A stretch of DNA of 64,000 bases from JAEUIZ01 sp046155605 (lineage in GTDB: Bacteria > Planctomycetota > Phycisphaerae > Phycisphaerales > UBA1924): assembly GCA_046155605.1 (NCBI GenBank), contig JBJXFQ010000019.1:1-64000 (forward strand), read 5' to 3'. The first letter of the stretch is position 1. Every line of letters starts with the position of its first letter. The position numbers and the translations under genes were made by a program. Positions 1 through 7,705 of the stretch are shown here, piece after piece. The notes below the pieces were generated by a model. That model was not told the origin of the DNA, did no database searches, and worked only from the letters and a program-made list of their open reading frames with translations.

Positions 1-126
1 GGGGGCGAAAGCGAGCCGAAAGACCACGCATTGGGTCGCTCGCGAGGCGGGTGGGGATCGAAGTTCCACCTGGTCACTGACGGTGCGGGAGTTCCCCTGG
101 CCGCGGTCGTCTCGGCCGGACAAGCC
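1..126 (+). pseudogene. IS5-type transposase fragment, truncated at both ends
   Basis: Reading frame 1 from the window edge gives PKDHALGRSRGG followed by KFHLVTDGAGVPLAAVVSAGQ. This is the conserved core of IS5-family DDE transposases (GRSRGG.GTKIHLV.D..G.PL...VT.GQ). The left part lies outside the window. On the right the family similarity stops after about base 126 and the rest of the frame is low-quality sequence antisense to the neighbouring integrase. It therefore looks like a transposase cut off by the integration or rearrangement that brought in the integrase gene ending 40 bases away. It cannot encode an active enzyme. Confidence 0.7.
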
Positions 127-165
127 CTAGCAGCAAGGTCCGCTTTTGCGCTTCCTAGTTGGCCG

Positions 166-1254
166 TCATGCGCCGCCCGCGCCCAGGCGGAGGCTAGGTT
201 CGACCTCGGCATCCATCCTCGGCAGCGTCTCCATCGCCGCGGCGGTGGGGAGGAGGCCCTCGTCGGTGTAGAGCTCAAGGGTGAGGCGGATGTCGCGGTG
301 GCGGAGAATCTTCATCGCGATCGCGGGCGGGACCTTGGACTGGGCCAGCATCGTCGCCAGCGAGTGGCGGAGACTGTGAAGCACGACCTTCCGCCCACGG
401 GCGTCCTCCTCATCGATCTCGGCGGCCTTGAGGTCGGCGCGGAAGAGGTCCATCGAGGGAATGGAGTCGAAGACGCGATCACGATCCCGGGCGCCGTCGC
501 GGTGCTCGCGCAGGACCTCGGCAACATCGGCTACGAGCGGCACCGACTCGGGGTGGCCGCTCTTGGTGATCTCGGGCGGGAGTTCGAGGTGCGGGTTGGC
601 GATGTCCAGGTGGACATCGTTCCAGCGGAGCTGGGTGGCCTCGGCACGGCGGAGGCCGGTATAGAGGAGGAAGCGATAGACGAGCGCGCGATCATCGGGC
701 GCGGCCGCCACCAAGCGCTTGCACTCGGCGACGCTCAAGGCCCGCCGCTTCTTCTCGTTCGGCACGGCGCTCTTGGCCACCGCCTCGCACGGGTTGGCCT
801 CCAGACGCCCGCTACGAACGCACCAGCCGAAGAAGGCGGCGAGGTCGGCGCGGTGCTGGTTGACGGTGCGTGGCGACTTGTCCTCGTCGGCGAGGTCGCG
901 GAGGTAGCGGACGACCGAGTCGGTAGTGGCGTCGCGGAGGATGGACCATTCCTGGGCGAAGGCCGCGACCTCGAGGCGCTTCTGCAGGATGTAGACGTAC
1001 ATGCCGTCGCGCTTGCGGCGACCGAGATCGGAGAGATAATCGTCGATGTGCGCCTGGAACGGCCGCGTCGCCTGCGCGGGGTCGATGCGCAGCATCCCGG
1101 CCTTCCGCCGCTCGACGTTCTCCAGCGTGTCGCTGAGCACCTTGAGCGCCACGCCCTTGTCGCCGGAGACGACTCGACGCTTCCGCTTGCCGCGGTGGTC
1201 CACGTAGTCGATCGCGTATCTGCCATCGCGTTTGAAGACTCGGCCCATGTTCAT
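166..1254 (-). CDS. Tyrosine recombinase (phage-type integrase)
   Basis: A 362-residue site-specific recombinase that breaks and rejoins DNA through a tyrosine-DNA intermediate. The N-terminal third (about 60-160) is an SAM-like core-binding domain and residues about 170-345 form the catalytic domain. The residues of the active site are visible: R202 in TGLRRAE, K231 in ITKSGH, H293 and R296 in LHSLRHS, H319 in LRHRD, and the nucleophile Y329 in LELYTDE, so the enzyme looks intact. The ATG at 1254 overlaps the TGA of the upstream gene (ATGA), which implies translational coupling as the last gene of a three-gene operon with the DUF3987 protein. A second ATG two codons further in is possible. 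Its 3-prime end lies next to a broken transposase, so this is probably one end of an integrated element. Confidence 0.93.
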   Translation of the reverse strand: MNMGRVFKRDGRYAIDYVDHRGKRKRRVVSGDKGVALKVLSDTLENVERRKAGMLRIDPAQATRPFQAHIDDYLSDLGRRKRDGMYVYILQKRLEVAAFAQEWSILRDATTDSVVRYLRDLADEDKSPRTVNQHRADLAAFFGWCVRSGRLEANPCEAVAKSAVPNEKKRRALSVAECKRLVAAAPDDRALVYRFLLYTGLRRAEATQLRWNDVHLDIANPHLELPPEITKSGHPESVPLVADVAEVLREHRDGARDRDRVFDSIPSMDLFRADLKAAEIDEEDARGRKVVLHSLRHSLATMLAQSKVPPAIAMKILRHRDIRLTLELYTDEGLLPTAAAMETLPRMDAEVEPSLRLGAGGA

Positions 1255-1769
1255 CTACCTCCCGCGCGATCACTAGGAACGCGCGACCCATCAGGGCGGG
1301 GATGCTGCGGGAGTTCAAGGCGCGATGGAGGGGGCTTTGCGATGCTCGGCCCTCGCCAGACCTGCTTGTGCTCGGCGTCGTCGATGATGCGGACGAACCG
1401 CAGGCCGCCGAGGGCATCGGAGTTGACGAGCAGCGCATCGAGCACATCGCCATCCCGCGACGACGGCCTCGCTAGCGGCACACCAGCCGCCACGCGCCCC
1501 GCCTCCCGGGCCGCGATCCGCTCGGCCTCCGACCCCGGCGCGACGTCCATGCAGAGGTCTTCGGCGACACCCAGACGTTCCAGATACGCATACCGCGCGT
1601 CCTGTCCCCAGGACGACGCCTCGGCAGGGAAGGATACGTTTTCATCCGCACTCGTCCTCACAGAACCCACAGAACCCGCAGAACTCGGGGTCGGAGGGGG
1701 TTTCGTGGGTTCTGCGGGTTCTGCGGGGAGGGCGCGCAACCACTTTTGGAGACGATCGGTGAGGCTCAT
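1251..1769 (-). CDS. Small hypothetical protein between DUF3987 protein and integrase
   Basis: A 172-residue protein with no recognised domain. It begins MSLTDRLQKWLRALP, continues with a Pro/Glu/Ser-rich stretch (PAEPAEPTKPPPTPSS) and ends in a polar Arg/Pro-rich tail. The ATG at 1769 overlaps the stop of the DUF3987 gene and its own TGA overlaps the integrase ATG, so the start is fixed by ATGA coupling on both sides. A longer frame upstream exists but overlaps the DUF3987 gene completely and is not credible. The Pro/Glu-rich part is encoded by a strong inverted set of 9-bp repeats (1661-1727). Position suggests an accessory function in element maintenance or excision; this is inference only. 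Confidence 0.7.
   Translation of the reverse strand: MSLTDRLQKWLRALPAEPAEPTKPPPTPSSAGSVGSVRTSADENVSFPAEASSWGQDARYAYLERLGVAEDLCMDVAPGSEAERIAAREAGRVAAGVPLARPSSRDGDVLDALLVNSDALGGLRFVRIIDDAEHKQVWRGPSIAKPPPSRLELPQHPRPDGSRVPSDRAGGR
1661..1727. repeat. Inverted array of 9-bp repeats
   Basis: Three tandem 9-mers, CAGAACCCA, CAGAACCCG and CAGAACTCG, are followed after about 20 bases by the reverse complement TGGGTTCTG and CGGGTTCTG. The arms can pair over roughly 20 bases. The array lies inside the coding sequence of the small protein between the DUF3987 gene and the integrase, where it encodes PAEPAEP and GSVGSV. Confidence 0.75.
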
Positions 1770-3685
1770 GCCGTCCCCTCCGATCCACCGGTTTGCTCGT
1801 TCGTCTTTTCGTCGGTCTTCTCGTCCATGCCGTCGGCGGCGGCGTCGCGGTCCCAGAGCGGGTTGACGGCGTACCGCGCCGAGGGCGGGCGGCCGACCCG
1901 ACCGACCGGCGGCTGTCCCGGCATCGGGCGGACGTAGCCGAGTTCCTCGAGAAGCCCGAGCGGGTATTCCATGAGTTCGACCGATTGGACAACACGGCCG
2001 CGAACGGCGTCGAACGCCTCGCGCTTCGAGAACTCGGCCTTGCCCGAGCGCGCCAGCCATTTGAGCACACGCTCGGCGATCGCCGCGACGAGATCGCACC
2101 CGACGATGCGGTTGGCGATCCGCTCGTGCTCGATGAGATACGGCGCCCAGGAGAGCGCGGCGATCATCGTCTCCCGGCTCACCTCGAGCGCCGCTTCGCC
2201 CGTGCGGCTCGTCGCGCCCCTGCCGAAGACCTCAAGACAATGCAGCGTCAGGGCGATGCGGAGGATGCCGCCGCAGAGCTTGGCACCCCAGTCCCGGCGA
2301 TCGGCGAGGTCGCCCTCGTCCCCCAGCGCTCGCTCGACGTCGATCTCGAACCTGGTGAAGAGCGCCAACGCGTCAGGGCCCAGGCGCAGGATCCGTGGGC
2401 CTCCCTCTATATCGAGCGGGATGTCCAAGAGCCGGCGTATGGTAGCGAGATACATGCACTCCAACCGGTCCGGCACCGGCGGCGTCCCGATCGTGCGCCG
2501 TCCGACCATCGAGCGCGGCACGGAGGGAAAGAACCTCGCCAGGAGACCCCTGCCCCGGGCCGCCGAGTTGGCGAACATCCCGCGCACCGCCTCGGGCTGC
2601 ACGGTCATGGCGACGCCGAGCGCCGGGTTGTCGAGGAACTCCGGCGGCCGCCCCCGGCGATGGACGCGGATGCGGTCGCCCGAATACGCCTTGAGCCAGA
2701 CCCCCATGTTGGGTCGGGCCTTGTCGTCATAGCGCCCCATCAAGACGTCCAGCGCGTCGGCCTCGGGGCTGGCGACGAGCGCTCGCTCGCCGTTGCTCTT
2801 CATGAGGCCCACGAGCGCCTCGCTCGTCGCGTCGGTCGTGATGAGCGTCGGCGGAACGGCCGTCAGCATCTCGGCCAGGCGCTTGGCCAGTGCGATCGCT
2901 TCTTCGCGTGCCTGGGCGTTGCCCTTGCCGGCCTTCTTGCGGGCCTCGGCCCGCTGGCGCTCGACGATCTCGCGCTCCTCGTTGGCGGAGGCGATCTCAG
3001 GGCCCAGCCGCTCGGCCTCCTCCTTCTCCCACTCCAGGATGACGTCGGTCAGGCGGCGGAAGATCACGCTCTTTCGCTCGCCCGAGAGGAGGAGGACGAG
3101 CACCCAGATGACGCAGATCTCGCGCCACCCGGCCCGGGCCTCGATCTCGAACTTCTTCGAGAGGCATGCCGCGGCGACGGCGATGACGAGCATCGCGACG
3201 AGGTCCACCGGTACCTGGACTTCATGGGCGAGCGCACGGATGAAGTCGCGAAGCTCTTTGAGCGACTCGGGGTAGCCCTCGTCGAGCGGGAAGGGTGGAG
3301 GCTCGGGCTCGACGAACAGGGCGTTGGACGGGGGCCACGGGGCGTTGGGGCCGGTCCACGTGCCGTTCTTCCTCGCCTCGGCGTACGCCTTGTAGCCCGG
3401 CTCGAGCGCCTCGCGCACGTCAAGCCAGCCGAGACCGGTGCCGCGCGAGTGCTGGTTCTTGTAGCCGATCTTGCCGTCGTCGCCAACGATGACGCTGATG
3501 TCGGAATGACCTGTTGACTCGCAGTCGGCGATGACCGGGCAGCGCTCGAGATGAAGGAATGTCCTCGCGCTATCGCGCCGCTCGCCCTTGACCGTGACGC
3601 CGTGCGATGCGAGGTACCCGCCGGACAAGAAGGAGAAGGCGACGCAGACGGTGCTGGAACAGGCCGAGCTGCTGTCATCGAACAT
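1766..3685 (-). CDS. DUF3987 family protein (replication-type protein of mobile elements)
   Basis: A protein of up to 639 residues matching the DUF3987/YfjI family, large proteins common in phages and integrative elements and often joined to primase modules. The core starts near residue 130 (ESLKELRDFIRALAHEV), followed by VLVLLLSGERKSVIF, which holds the family's P-loop-like position but reads SGERKS rather than a classical GxGKS. A helical segment (about 220-290) and LITTDATSEALVGLM follow, as usual in the family. Residues about 48-95 (ERCPVIADC through WLDVREALEPGY) resemble the zinc-finger tail of a primase, but the later cysteines are replaced (YKNQHSRG), so this part is degenerate. An N-terminal primase region seems lost and the true start is uncertain. 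First gene of an ATGA-coupled operon with the integrase. Confidence 0.75.
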   Translation of the reverse strand: MFDDSSSACSSTVCVAFSFLSGGYLASHGVTVKGERRDSARTFLHLERCPVIADCESTGHSDISVIVGDDGKIGYKNQHSRGTGLGWLDVREALEPGYKAYAEARKNGTWTGPNAPWPPSNALFVEPEPPPFPLDEGYPESLKELRDFIRALAHEVQVPVDLVAMLVIAVAAACLSKKFEIEARAGWREICVIWVLVLLLSGERKSVIFRRLTDVILEWEKEEAERLGPEIASANEEREIVERQRAEARKKAGKGNAQAREEAIALAKRLAEMLTAVPPTLITTDATSEALVGLMKSNGERALVASPEADALDVLMGRYDDKARPNMGVWLKAYSGDRIRVHRRGRPPEFLDNPALGVAMTVQPEAVRGMFANSAARGRGLLARFFPSVPRSMVGRRTIGTPPVPDRLECMYLATIRRLLDIPLDIEGGPRILRLGPDALALFTRFEIDVERALGDEGDLADRRDWGAKLCGGILRIALTLHCLEVFGRGATSRTGEAALEVSRETMIAALSWAPYLIEHERIANRIVGCDLVAAIAERVLKWLARSGKAEFSKREAFDAVRGRVVQSVELMEYPLGLLEELGYVRPMPGQPPVGRVGRPPSARYAVNPLWDRDAAADGMDEKTDEKTNEQTGGSEGTA

Positions 3686-3895
3686 CGCGTAACAGAGGTG
3701 GCGAGGCGCGCACCGCTGGCGGGCTTGCCCCCGCCCCCACCATCTATTACCGTGTTCGCCATGCCCAGATCACCCGGCCTCGCGCGCGTGCCGCAGGCCG
3801 CCCTTGAGGCCGAGCTTCGCCGCCGCGCTCTCTGCGGCATGAAGCGCCGCACCTGGCAGCCCTGTTGCCCCGCAAACTTCCTCTATGCTACCCCG

Positions 3896-4789
3896 ATGCC
3901 CGTCCGAATCGAGACCCAACAGCAGATGAGTCGGCAGCGATCCTCGGGTCAACTCTGCTATATCTGCGGTCGCCGGCTCCCGAAAAAGGGACCCGGCTAC
4001 AAGAAAGGGCTCATCGGAGAGCACGTGATTCCCAGGTCAGTGATGGGTCCACCACCGCAGGCGCCTGCCGATCGATGGCCCATTGAGCTGTGGGTGCACG
4101 CTTCCTGCGAAGAAAAAAACAAGCGGCACCGGGACGAGCTGATTCAGGCTATCCAGCGATTGCATACCACGCCGCCGCATGAGTGGCCGAAACCAGCCAT
4201 AGACGCAATGCGCGGAAGGATTGGAGTATGGCGGCATGCCGGCGCCAAGCGAGAGATACCGATCATTCAAGCCGAACCGGTGTGGTCGGGCGCATGGACC
4301 TGGATTCGTGGCCTACATATGGCGATCTATCAAGAGTACATTGATGTGATGAACCCTCACACGGTCTATGCTCCGGTGCCCGGGTTTAGTTCCACCAGCG
4401 GCGAGGACCCTCTTGCCCAACTGAAACGAGCTTCACTTCTTGGCTCCGTGGGCTTGAATTTAGTGCTGACGGGCATTCGGCACGGCACGTTTGATAGCAT
4501 CAGTTGCTGGGGCTCATCTATCGGATATCAATGCGTGTGGTATCATCGAGGAGCGCAAATCACGGGCAAGTTCATGCGATATATGTGTTGTTGGGTGCTG
4601 ATCATTCCAGGGGCAATTGAGTGGGCGATCAAGACCATCGGAGCGCCAGTCACATGGCACGGCTTCTACGCGCGACCAAGTATGCCAGCTGGTGCATCTG
4701 AGGTGACTTGGAAACAGATAGAGTCAATGGGGTTCAAAGTAGCTGAATGGAGCCGGGACATCTGTTTCCGGAGTGGGGCTAGGCGGTAG
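3896..4789 (+). CDS. HNH-type nuclease-like protein, low-GC cargo gene
   Basis: A 297-residue protein with an HNH-like zinc module near the N-terminus: CYICGRRLPKKG, then GEHVIPRSVMG, then ELWVHASCEEKNKRHRDEL. The CxxC pair, the EHVIP histidine and the later H..C..KN block fit a beta-beta-metal nuclease or a related recognition fold. The remaining 200 residues match nothing I recognise and hold Trp/Cys-rich segments (ISCWGSSIGYQCVWYHRG). I chose the ATG at 3896; an ATG at 3926 is an alternative, and the frame further upstream is not protein-like. The gene is visibly less GC-rich than its surroundings and lies between two recombinase genes, which suggests recently acquired cargo. A defence nuclease role is possible but unproven. 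Confidence 0.65.
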   Translation: MPVRIETQQQMSRQRSSGQLCYICGRRLPKKGPGYKKGLIGEHVIPRSVMGPPPQAPADRWPIELWVHASCEEKNKRHRDELIQAIQRLHTTPPHEWPKPAIDAMRGRIGVWRHAGAKREIPIIQAEPVWSGAWTWIRGLHMAIYQEYIDVMNPHTVYAPVPGFSSTSGEDPLAQLKRASLLGSVGLNLVLTGIRHGTFDSISCWGSSIGYQCVWYHRGAQITGKFMRYMCCWVLIIPGAIEWAIKTIGAPVTWHGFYARPSMPAGASEVTWKQIESMGFKVAEWSRDICFRSGARR

Positions 4790-4799
4790 CTGACACGGG

Positions 4800-5456
4800 C
4801 TACCACACCCTCGCCCCGATCGCTTCGACCACCGCCACCGGCGCGATGTGATCGAGATAACGAGCGGTGGTGGCGATTGAGCGGTGCCCGAGTTGCTTGG
4901 AAATCAGCCCGATGTCCAGCCCCTCGGTCCGTAGCTGGGCAGCGTGCGTGTGCCTCAGCCCATGAGCATGGACGCGCTTCTCGATGCCGGCGCGGCGGGC
5001 GAGGCGCGGCAGGAGCACGCGGACGTACGCCTCGGTCAGGCGGCCACCACGCAGCGTGCAGAAGGCCGGCGCGAGGCCCGTGGCGCCGTGGCACGCCCGC
5101 ACGTCGAGCCAACGGGCGACCACGACGGCCGCGCCGCCGTCCAGCCCCGACACTCGCGACGACCCGCCCTTGCCCCACAGGACGCGGACGGCGCCGGCGG
5201 CGAGGTCGAGGTCCTTGGGCCGCAGCTCCAGCGCCTCGTGGATGCGCAGGCCCGAGCGGTACAAGAGCGCAATCAGTGCGCGATTCCTAAAACCCGATGC
5301 CGAATGCCCGCAGGCGTTCATGAGCGCCCGCACCTCGGCGTCGGTCAGCACCTCGGGCGGAAGACGGCGGCGAGCCTTGCGGCGGGCGATCCACCCTGAA
5401 CAGGGTGGGTTTCGGGGTACCGACGAGGGATCGTGGCGAGCATGACACGGCTCCAA
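4800..5456 (-). CDS. Short tyrosine recombinase (XerC/D-like catalytic domain)
   Basis: A recombinase of about 218 residues that is essentially only a catalytic domain. The active-site set is complete: R71 in SGLRIHE, K96 in WGKGG, H165 and R168 in AHGLRHTH, H191 in LGHRS and Y200 in ARYLDH. The usual N-terminal core-binding domain of about 100 residues is absent. The start is uncertain: the 5456 start is TTG, and the more natural ATG beginning MLA.IPR is out of frame here because of a 2-base length difference relative to a second copy of the region at 24993-25100, where that ATG reads straight into RRRLPPEV. The gene converges on the HNH gene (10 bases apart) and is preceded by a distinctive repeat array. 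Confidence 0.85.
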   Translation of the reverse strand: MEPCHARHDPSSVPRNPPCSGWIARRKARRRLPPEVLTDAEVRALMNACGHSASGFRNRALIALLYRSGLRIHEALELRPKDLDLAAGAVRVLWGKGGSSRVSGLDGGAAVVVARWLDVRACHGATGLAPAFCTLRGGRLTEAYVRVLLPRLARRAGIEKRVHAHGLRHTHAAQLRTEGLDIGLISKQLGHRSIATTARYLDHIAPVAVVEAIGARVW

Positions 5457-5644
5457 ACCCCCGTGTCCATCCTTACCTCAGTTAGGCAGCATCAATCAAG
5501 GGGAATCTGTCGCACCCAGGCGCGTCCGGTCGCAAGAGGTCGCACCGGGTCGCGCCCTTGTGGGATGATGCCGCGCACGGGAGGGGCCAAAAGCCTGCCA
5601 AACTGTGCCACTCTCTGCCACGGAACCTTCAATCCGGCGCAACG
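5350..5644. repeat. Recombinase-upstream module, copy 1, with 10-bp-phased word arrays
   Basis: This segment covers the first codons and upstream region of the short recombinase and recurs in the same orientation at 24993-25381. It contains an 18-bp palindrome at 5391-5408 (CCACCCTG AA CAGGGTGG), GGTCGC at 5528, 5538 and 5548, and TGCCA at 5596, 5606 and 5616. The words of each series are spaced by exactly 10 bases, so they lie on one face of the helix. This is the expected look of a multi-site protein-binding region such as a recombinase attachment site, an excisionase array or an operator. It ends at AATCCGGCGCAACG, the last sequence shared with copy 2. Confidence 0.8.
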
Positions 5645-5745
5645 GCTCGGCCAGGAAGCAAGAGGAGAAGCACGGAGTTCTCTGATAGGATGTGGTATCG
5701 GAAACAGGGGACCACCAACTCCATTTCAGCCTGCCATCCGGCCTT

Positions 5746-6537
5746 TCACGACCGCCTCCGCATACAGTGGGCCAGCCCCACGAGGCTGAGCCCTCCGAAG
5801 GTCATCCACGCTGCGGGCGGCAACGGGACGCCCACCACGGCCGGGGGCAAGTAAATCTGGTCCTGATACGGGCCGCTCTTGAGCCCCATCAGGCCTTGAG
5901 CGGTGGTGCCGCTGCCGACGGACGACAGAAGAAACTGAACCTTGGTGGCGATCGACGCAGTCAAGGATCCTTGACCAAGCGAGGCCGCGCGGAAGTTCCC
6001 CGCTGCCACGTTGAGCCCATGGTTCGGGACGGTGACGTTATAGTCGTAGATGACCTCCCACATGGTGATCTGGAATGCTGTTGCGTAGTCGTGGCCAGCG
6101 GTGAACTGACGGCCTGCCGCGGCCTGGTAGACATCGTAGATCGCCTGTTGTTTGGCCACGCCAAGATTCTGGATGCCAGCGTTGGGCGAGGTCCCAGCGA
6201 CGGAGGTCCGGATGAATGATGAGACGATGGAGCTTCGCGATTGCATCAGGTCCGCGCAAAAGGTCACGATCGTCGAGGGCAGCGTCCTCAACTGGCCAGT
6301 GCCGTTGCTGGCGCTGTGGATGAGTCGGCCGGCGAACAGATCCCAGGACTGAGTTCCCACGGAGGCGTGGATCACGCGGCCGTGCCCGGTACCAAGGTAG
6401 CCGAGGTTGACTGAGTCGGCCCGGGCCGCGCCGGCGGCACCGAACGCTCCGATGGCCAGGCACAGGGTCAGCGCCTTGCGCCGGCTCGGGCTTGCGGCGG
6501 GTGGCGGGCTTGGGAACGCGGGGTTGGCGGTGTGCAT
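5746..6537 (-). CDS. VPLP-type PEP-CTERM surface protein with thioester-like motif
   Basis: A 263-residue exported protein. A signal peptide is visible (RRKALTLCLAIGAFGAAGAARA, cleavage near residue 40) and the C-terminus has VPLPPAAW at 237-244, a hydrophobic helix and RRRS, the exosortase sorting signal of the VPLPA-CTERM type. The body contains FCADL (C94) and AFQITMWEVIYD (Q146), the paired Cys and Gln motifs seen in surface proteins that may form an internal thioester bond. The ATG at 6537 has a GAGAGGA ribosome-binding site; a longer upstream frame has no protein-like sequence. No exosortase gene is in the window. Likely an envelope or matrix protein. Confidence 0.82.
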   Translation of the reverse strand: MHTANPAFPSPPPAASPSRRKALTLCLAIGAFGAAGAARADSVNLGYLGTGHGRVIHASVGTQSWDLFAGRLIHSASNGTGQLRTLPSTIVTFCADLMQSRSSIVSSFIRTSVAGTSPNAGIQNLGVAKQQAIYDVYQAAAGRQFTAGHDYATAFQITMWEVIYDYNVTVPNHGLNVAAGNFRAASLGQGSLTASIATKVQFLLSSVGSGTTAQGLMGLKSGPYQDQIYLPPAVVGVPLPPAAWMTFGGLSLVGLAHCMRRRS

Positions 6538-6632
6538 CTCTGAATCCTCTCGGTGAGCGGTGTGTATCGGACCGGATCGGGCAGTCGGGTCGCGCTGCCT
6601 TGTACGACACGGCTGCACGCGGCTGAATCTGG

Positions 6633-6815
6633 TCAGTTGTTCTTGGAGGCGCTGCATTCGATGTCGCCGGCCAGGTGTTTGTGGTCCTTGCCGAACCTCT
6701 CGGTTGTGCCGCACGACGCCAACGCCGCGGCGAAGGCAGCGATCGGGCCTCGTGCGGCACAGTCCACACGGGGGCCGCAAGGGGCACGCGTCACCGTGGA
6801 GGAAATGAGAGTCAT
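6633..6815 (-). CDS. Entericidin-like small lipoprotein
   Basis: A 60-residue protein whose second half reads ALASCGTTERFGKDHKHLAGD, the pattern of the entericidin A/B family (lipobox cysteine, then T..GFG.D.....G..IE..A). LASC is a correct lipobox, so the mature peptide would be a lipid-anchored 26-mer. The ATG at 6815 has a strong AAGGAAGGA ribosome-binding site. The signal segment is odd: its hydrophobic part is short and preceded by a Cys/Arg-rich stretch, so a small indel upstream of the lipobox is possible. Entericidins are stress-induced envelope peptides, which fits the neighbouring stress genes. Confidence 0.6.
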   Translation of the reverse strand: MTLISSTVTRAPCGPRVDCAARGPIAAFAAALASCGTTERFGKDHKHLAGDIECSASKNN

Positions 6816-7243
6816 CGGGTGGTCCTTCCTTGCGGCACTTACGCCGGCACGACGTAGCGCTGGGCTGTTTCGTGATCACAAGATCATCCGGCGCGGCGCA
6901 CGCACCGACCATGGCGAATGCTTCCTCTATTGGGTCCGCGCCGCTTCGCCTTCGAGTACACCGGCCGGTTCTTGCCCGCGGCGGGATGCGGCGCGAATGC
7001 GCGGCGCAACGCCCGCCGGACATCGACGCCTCTGACCGAGCGCCGTGGGAAGCAGGGAACCATCGAGCGCGAGCCTTTGTGATGCGAAGTTCCCACGCGG
7101 CGAAGTCACGACGGGCCTCCTCAACGCGTGCGCATACATGATGCCGAGGCGCGAGCGTCACGAACGACCGCCGCGAGTCGCACGGCGCGGCGTGAGAGCG
7201 CTCTCGCCGGGCATGAGACGGGACACGTCACATCGCGTATCCA
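6816..7243. other. Intergenic, no supported gene
   Basis: About 430 bases between the entericidin-like gene and the sigma-factor fragment. Open frames exist on both strands because of high GC, but none has a credible protein composition or ribosome-binding site. It probably holds the promoter of the entericidin-like gene. Confidence 0.5.
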
Positions 7244-7705
7244 CTATTCACTCGACCCGGGAATGCGAGCGGCGTTCCTCGCGTTCGCGAGCGCCTGCCT
7301 GATGGCCTGCTTGATCCACCAGCGCGCGCCCGTGCTGAACCGTGGGTCGCGCGTGGGATCGAAGCACTCCGCCGCGCGACGCAGACCGGCATTGCCTTCC
7401 TCGATCAACTCGGCGTCGGCCAGGCCCCTGCCCGAGTAGTTCGCGGCGACGGCCGCAACGAGACGGAGATTCATCCGCCACAGCCGGTCGCGGTGGGCCG
7501 GAGAGCTCGCGTTGACAAACCTCCCGCCAAACTCCATCTCCTCCTCGGCGGTCATGAGCGTCGGAGCCCCGACGGCCTCCAACGGGCGCCGCGAGTCCGA
7601 GAGAGGCCGGAGTCCCAGCCTGTGCGGCTCAGCGCGGGGGCTACCGAACCGGCCGGGGTTGGGGCCGTAGGATGGCGTCCGCAAACCGTCGCTGTCATGG
7701 GACAT
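7244..7705 (-). CDS. Sigma-70-like protein limited to regions 1.2-2
   Basis: A 153-residue protein. Residues about 50-148 match sigma-70 regions 1.2 and 2: MTAEEEMEFGGRFV, then MNLRLVAAVAANYSGRG, ADAELIEEGNAGLRRA and STGARWWIKQAIRQALAN. These include the core-polymerase-binding and -10-recognition parts. It stops at NAARIPGSSE, where region 3 should begin, so regions 3 and 4 (the -35-reading part) are missing. The ATG at 7705 has a good GAAGGAG ribosome-binding site, so it may be expressed. It could be a free region-2 protein, perhaps a competitor for core polymerase, or a decaying group 2/3 sigma factor. It lies at the start of a cluster of stress genes on the same strand. Confidence 0.75.
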   Translation of the reverse strand: MSHDSDGLRTPSYGPNPGRFGSPRAEPHRLGLRPLSDSRRPLEAVGAPTLMTAEEEMEFGGRFVNASSPAHRDRLWRMNLRLVAAVAANYSGRGLADAELIEEGNAGLRRAAECFDPTRDPRFSTGARWWIKQAIRQALANARNAARIPGSSE

